A DNA stretch of 64,000 nt. Origin: VXNJ01 sp965249595. Lineage in GTDB: Bacteria; Chloroflexota; UBA11872; VXNJ01. The notes beneath the pieces are model-generated. The model had not been told where the DNA came from. It was given only the letters and a program-made list of their open reading frames with translations, and ran no database searches. Positions 60,836 through 64,000 of the stretch are shown one piece after another. The translations under genes were made by a program, and so were the position numbers. Position 1 is the stretch's first letter, and every line of letters starts with the position of its first letter. The DNA is taken from assembly GCA_965249595.1 (NCBI GenBank), contig OZ252242.1, positions 1,054,001 to 1,118,000 on the forward strand, given 5' to 3'.

Positions 60836-61103
60836 GGGCGCCGGGAAGTTGGATCGCGCCTAGCGGTCAACGATTGTTAGGGGCGGATCGGCAGGTTCGT
60901 TACGTCGCCGCGTTCGAAACTAGATCTGTGACCCGAGGGCGGATCTCCGCCCGTGCCCTCGCCTGCGGCGCGTGAGAGGGATTCCTAGTCCTGGTCGCAC
61001 AGACTCGGATCGGCACCCTAAAGAACACCGTGCCGGCAACGGTGACGCGATACAACGCAGCCGTGAACGGCGGACCGTTTTAGGTTATTGATTTCGTCCA
61101 ATT
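60836..61103. other. Non-coding stretch with a GC hairpin
   Basis: I see no gene. A nested hairpin lies at 60935-60960: GAGGGC pairs with GCCCTC, and inside GGGCGG pairs with CCGCCC around a 4-base loop. It may be a terminator of the permease without a T tract, or part of an unrecognised RNA. Confidence 0.35.
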
Positions 61104-61180
61104 TGGTACGCCCGGAGGGATTCGAACCCCCGACACCTGGTTCCGAAGACCAGTGCTCTGATCCGCTGAGCTACGGGCGC
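61104..61180 (-). tRNA. tRNA-Arg (anticodon TCG)
   Basis: On the minus strand the acceptor stem GCGCCCG (61180-61174) pairs with CGGGCGT (61114-61108), including a G-U first pair, followed by A and encoded CCA. The anticodon stem CTGGT/ACCAG closes loop CTTCGGA, giving anticodon TCG for CGA and related codons. T loop TTCGAAT is normal. Confidence 0.95.
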
Positions 61181-61343
61181 CCGGATGCTCGCCGCAATTG
61201 ACTTGTGCGCTAAGAATTATTGATGCAACCGAAAGGAATCGACATCAATTCCGGCCAATAGTACCCGCACCGGCGCGGTGTGGCGATTCCCGTATCAATC
61301 GAAGGTGTGGCCGATTCCCAGCAGGCCGATCTCGCGGCGCGTC

Positions 61344-61349
61344 TATAAT
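61344..61349 (+). promoter_or_regulatory. Candidate -10 element for rpsT
   Basis: TATAAT at 61344-61349 is a consensus -10 box in a GC-rich region, 79-84 bases before the rpsT start. A matching -35 box is not obvious, so this rests on the -10 alone. Confidence 0.4.
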
Positions 61350-61427
61350 CCCTCGCCATCCCATCAACTAGGTGCGGCGGCCAAGCACTAAACCGCCGCC
61401 CGTTACCGCTTTCAAATCTGATTGAGC

Positions 61428-61715
61428 ATGCCCTCACCGCGAAACTTGCGAATGCAACGCCAGCGCGCCAAGGTGGTCCGCCGCCAACTGGCTCGCCGAA
61501 TCCGGAATCGCTATTTCCGCACGACTGCCAGAACTTTGGTAACCAAAGCTCGGGCCGCGATTGCCAATGGTGATCAGGAGGCCGCTGACACTGCTGTTGC
61601 GGCGGCAACCCGGCAGCTAGACACCGCCGCCGGAAAAGGTACGATTCACCGCAACAATGCCGCCCGTCGCAAATCGCGACTGATGGCCGCTTACGCTAAG
61701 GTTTTTGCCAGCTGA
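61428..61715 (+). CDS. rpsT: 30S ribosomal protein bS20
   Basis: The 95-residue very basic helical protein follows the bS20 pattern: RNLRMQRQRAKVVRRQLARR at the start and KGTIHRNNAARRKSRLMAAY at the end. ATG 61428 is used; TTG 61422 is an in-frame alternative. Its last 25 bases overlap the end of the convergent holA gene. Confidence 0.9.
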   Translation: MPSPRNLRMQRQRAKVVRRQLARRIRNRYFRTTARTLVTKARAAIANGDQEAADTAVAAATRQLDTAAGKGTIHRNNAARRKSRLMAAYAKVFAS

Positions 61716-62770
61716 GACGCAGCTGAATTAGGGGCGTTTCGCGCCGAAGAGCGGAACGAACGAAAGCAAAAACGAATCGTGAGGGCTTCCAAGCCCGACG
61801 CCAGTCGGCCATGCGGGATCCGGCCCGATTTTTCGCGGATGTCCAAATCGACAATTGCATGTAGCATGTCGGCCAATTCTTCAGCGGAGAATGCCATCGC
61901 CTGCGGGGCCGCCCGCCGAGCCATGCCCGGTGATGTGCGAGCTCGGCGGGCGGTTTGTTCGTAACTGGCCCCGCCAGCTAGCAAGCTGCGGATCGCAATC
62001 AGTTGGCGGACGCGCGCTACCAGCATCGCCAGTAGGGCCTCGGGGGCCTCGCCTTCACGCAAAAGGTCGGTGAGCAATTTGACCGCCAGGGCGGGGTCGC
62101 GGACAACCACCGCGTCGATATAGTCCCAAACCACGACGTGGGCCGGCAATGGGTCAACCGCTTGCACGTCGCTGGCGGTTATGCGGCCTTGGAAGCCGAC
62201 CAAGGCGGCCAATTTTTCGACTTCGCGGGAAAGCACGTTTCCGTCGATTTCGGCGCGTTGCACCAAGCGTTCGACCGCTGCCGCCTCCAATGTGATTCCG
62301 TTGGCCCGGGCCAGCTGCTCCACCCAACGCCGAGCGTCGGAACCGGTCCGGCCTTGACCTGCCAAATCCGGCAGGATTTGTACGCTGACCGAATCGGATG
62401 CCAGCCCCCGGACGGCCCGCTCGCGCCCGCCCCGCTCGCGTCCGCTAACACCTTCGAGGCCCACGGCCAGCACGACGGTTGTCGTGGCCGGGATCTGTGA
62501 TTGTGATTCGGCCAACCAGCGCCAAAATGGCCCGGATCGAGTCGGCGGCGGAAGGTTGTCAATTAGTACTGTCCGGGCGCTGCTGCCCGCTCCCATGAAG
62601 GGTAGCGACAAAATGGCCGTGGATATTTCATCGAGCCCAGTTTCAGCAAAATCCAGTCGGACCGAGTTGAGCACGTCGCCTTTTGGGCCCAAAAGGCGGT
62701 CGATTACGGAGCGCATTCGCTGATCGCGGTTGCCAACCACGATGTGGACATTGGTTTGCCTAGCAGCCAT
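61691..62770 (-). CDS. holA: DNA polymerase III subunit delta
   Basis: The 359-residue clamp-loader subunit begins VHIVVGNRDQRMRSVIDRL and shows PFMGAGSSARTVLIDNLP, then the delta-type lid domain (ALVSRE.K-like: NVLSREVEKLAALVG) and the C-terminal helical collar (LLAMLVARVRQLIAIRSLL). Holliday and clamp-loading residues are not required of delta. It overlaps rpsT at its end. Confidence 0.88.
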   Translation of the reverse strand: MAARQTNVHIVVGNRDQRMRSVIDRLLGPKGDVLNSVRLDFAETGLDEISTAILSLPFMGAGSSARTVLIDNLPPPTRSGPFWRWLAESQSQIPATTTVVLAVGLEGVSGRERGGRERAVRGLASDSVSVQILPDLAGQGRTGSDARRWVEQLARANGITLEAAAVERLVQRAEIDGNVLSREVEKLAALVGFQGRITASDVQAVDPLPAHVVVWDYIDAVVVRDPALAVKLLTDLLREGEAPEALLAMLVARVRQLIAIRSLLAGGASYEQTARRARTSPGMARRAAPQAMAFSAEELADMLHAIVDLDIREKSGRIPHGRLASGLEALTIRFCFRSFRSSARNAPNSAASQLAKTLA

Positions 62771-62887
62771 GGCGCAGTCTACGAATAGCCAGCGTTATTT
62801 GGAATGCCTTCGGCACCGGCCATTCGATTTGCCATTTCTGCGGTGTATTGAGCCCTGACTGAGTTATCTGCCAGCGAACTTGGAGTC

Positions 62888-63603
62888 TTGACATTCGGTT
62901 TTCTACTGGGTGTCAAACACGCTACCGATGCCGACCACATATTGGCGCTGGCGACCATTGCCACCCGGCGCGCCGGCGCTCGAACCGGAGCATGGGTTGG
63001 AGTCTCCTGGGGCATTGGGCACAGCGCAACACTGCTGCGCTTGGGCATCGTCGTGCTGCTGTCGAAAGAGGCATTGCTCCCGCGATTTGATGAGATTGCG
63101 CACTTGTTGGAAGTGCCGGTCAGCCTGACTTTGATATGCCTTGGAGCAATCGCCCTGTTTCAGGCGTTCCCCACCGCCGGCTATCGGAAACATCTGTGGA
63201 AAACCGCTCGATCGGTTCATCCGGACGGTCGCGCAAAACTTGGATCGAGCACCTCAAGCGGCGGCAGCCGAAGTCGATACTCCGGCGAGGGATCTGCAGG
63301 CCGCGTCGGCCATAACCGGTTCCGTCGGCGCTCCTTAGCCGTTGGCGCCGTGCACGATCTGGACGGGGGCGGCGGCTGATATTAGCCGTGCTCCCGCAGA
63401 TCGGATCGGCCTGGCTGGCTGTCGGTTATCTGTTGTTATCTGCGCCCGGCACAGTGGGGGCAATAGTGCTGATCACGCTGGCTAGGGGCGCAGGACTCAA
63501 GTTGACAACCGGAAACGAGCGATACGGGCGTTTCATAGTCGCAGCATCCATATTGGGCAGCCTGGTTTTTGGCGGCTACATGTTGATTTCGATCAACATT
63601 TGA
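62888..63603 (+). pseudogene. Nickel/cobalt permease (NiCoT/UreH-like), frameshifted
   Basis: The first part has the HX4DH motif HATDADH and GIGHSATLL, typical of NiCoT/UreH nickel permeases. It reads to SLAVGAVHDLDGGGG and then a stop at 63377-63379. The family sequence continues in another frame as LILAVLPQIGSAWLAVGYLL, ending at 63603. The switch falls in the G-rich run near 63364-63376, so a single-base indel is likely, from decay or a sequencing error. A low-complexity Ser/Gly/Arg linker precedes it. Confidence 0.75.
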
Positions 63604-63707
63604 AATTGCCGGCGGTCAGCGCAGCGGCGATCGCAAAGCGAATTGTTGCCAAGATACGTTCCTAGAATGAACTTGCCAAAAGCACAGCAAATGGGGACCC
63701 GGTAGCG

Positions 63708-64000
63708 ATGGCGGTCGAAGTGAGCAGCGCCGAAAAAATTATTGGCGACTACGTGCGCACGCATCCCAACAGTGCTGCATTGGCCACCCGCGCCGGCGAT
63801 GTGCTGCCCGGTGGCGTTGAGCACGACATGCGGATATCGAACCCGTTTCCGGTCTACGTCGATCACGCCGATGGCGCTTACAAATGGGATATCGACGGCC
63901 ACCGTTACATCGATTTCATCGTTGGCCATGGTGCCCTCTTGCTGGGGCACAATCACCCGGTCGTGACGGCCAGGGCCCAAGAACAATTAACTCGCGGCAC
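63708..64000 (+). CDS. Class III aminotransferase, GSA-aminomutase-like (5' part)
   Basis: From the ATG at 63708 the frame runs to the window end (at least 97 residues, no stop). It reads LPGGVEHDMRISNPFPVYV, then GAYKWDIDGHRYIDFIVGHG and LLGHNHPVV, the N-terminal part of glutamate-1-semialdehyde aminomutase-type, PLP-dependent aminotransferases. The PLP lysine lies beyond the edge, so the exact role cannot be settled. Confidence 0.85.
   Translation, partial: MAVEVSSAEKIIGDYVRTHPNSAALATRAGDVLPGGVEHDMRISNPFPVYVDHADGAYKWDIDGHRYIDFIVGHGALLLGHNHPVVTARAQEQLTRG

Noticed and set aside
60935..60960. Possible small RNA or riboswitch in the gap before tRNA-Arg
   Set aside because: Only a hairpin is visible; no conserved RNA motif (SRP, RNase P, tmRNA) could be matched.
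1..64000. CRISPR arrays, insertion sequences, prophage genes
   Set aside because: No regularly spaced repeats, transposase, integrase or phage structural genes were seen in the window.

Overview
The window is a 64 kb piece of a GC-rich bacterial chromosome. It most likely comes from the Chloroflexota, and an uncultured marine-type lineage such as SAR202 or a Dehalococcoidia relative would fit. This placement is inferred from gene content, not from a marker tree. Supporting signs are a secreted M23 peptidase whose N-terminal region carries the FW..F...GG.P..GYP.S pattern familiar from Chloroflexota secreted proteins, a Yip1-type membrane protein, a peptidase-MA metallohydrolase, and a catabolic repertoire of PhyH dioxygenase, sulfatase, Rieske protein, amidohydrolases, Ldh-type and 2-hydroxyacid dehydrogenases and zinc-independent reductases.

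Layout. 0-7.6 kb: an accessory stretch lying between two tRNA-Pro genes (anticodons CGG and GGG) whose 3' ends share a 34-bp direct repeat. It holds an MFS exporter, a GlcE-like flavoprotein, a 2-hydroxyacid dehydrogenase, a PhyH oxygenase, a cupin and two divergent VapBC-type toxin-antitoxin modules. 7.6-12.2 kb: a minus-strand run of two amidohydrolases, a Rieske protein and a split glutamine-dependent NAD synthetase (separate amidase and synthetase genes), followed by two tandem tRNA-Ser genes. 12.5-19.2 kb: a DCC-family gene, then a tightly packed minus-strand run read as Lon-like protein, long TatB-like protein, Ldh-family dehydrogenase, glutamate-cyclase-family protein, aldo/keto reductase and Yip1 protein. 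The Lon-like protein has lost its Walker A lysine, its Walker B acids and its catalytic lysine, so it looks like a pseudo-Lon. 19.4-28 kb: DUF6062-like, GNAT, ilvE, rnc, a PASTA membrane protein, an M23 peptidase and mutS2. 28-29.4 kb: rsfS and nadD on the minus strand. 29.6-36.7 kb: rho, rplI, dnaB, secA and prfB, the last with the classical programmed +1 frameshift. 36.8-46.3 kb: a peptidase-MA protein and an eight-gene envelope/division run: GCS2-family ligase, ftsE, ftsX, a second FtsE-like ATPase, an EnvC-like M23 protein with a twin-arginine leader, an S41 protease, a small unknown and a large unknown membrane protein. 46.7-58.9 kb: a lipoprotein, a dehydrogenase, a sulfatase, a quinone reductase, a Gfo/Idh/MocA protein, a pair of paralogous membrane-anchored beta-propeller proteins, an aldehyde dehydrogenase, a CDGSH protein, a second lipoprotein and a glycerophosphodiesterase. 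59-64 kb: a uracil/xanthine permease carrying an extra C-terminal domain and broken by a one-base frameshift, tRNA-Arg, rpsT, holA, a frameshifted nickel/cobalt permease, and the start of a class III aminotransferase running off the end.

How the genes fit together. The 38.5-46.3 kb run looks like a dedicated division/cell-wall machine, with ATPase(s), the FtsX permease and the murein hydrolase activator that FtsEX normally controls. The twin-arginine leader on that activator and the TatB-like gene elsewhere in the window make the Tat route relevant. Three clearly coding reading frames lack ATG/GTG/TTG at the position where the protein must begin: an antitoxin (ATT), the S41 protease (CTG or ATT) and probably RNase III (CTG). 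Start-codon usage here therefore deserves attention. The two frameshifts near the right end may be real decay or assembly error. The strongest candidates for something undescribed are the pseudo-Lon/long-TatB unit, the FtsE-FtsX-FtsE' operon and the tandem propeller proteins.
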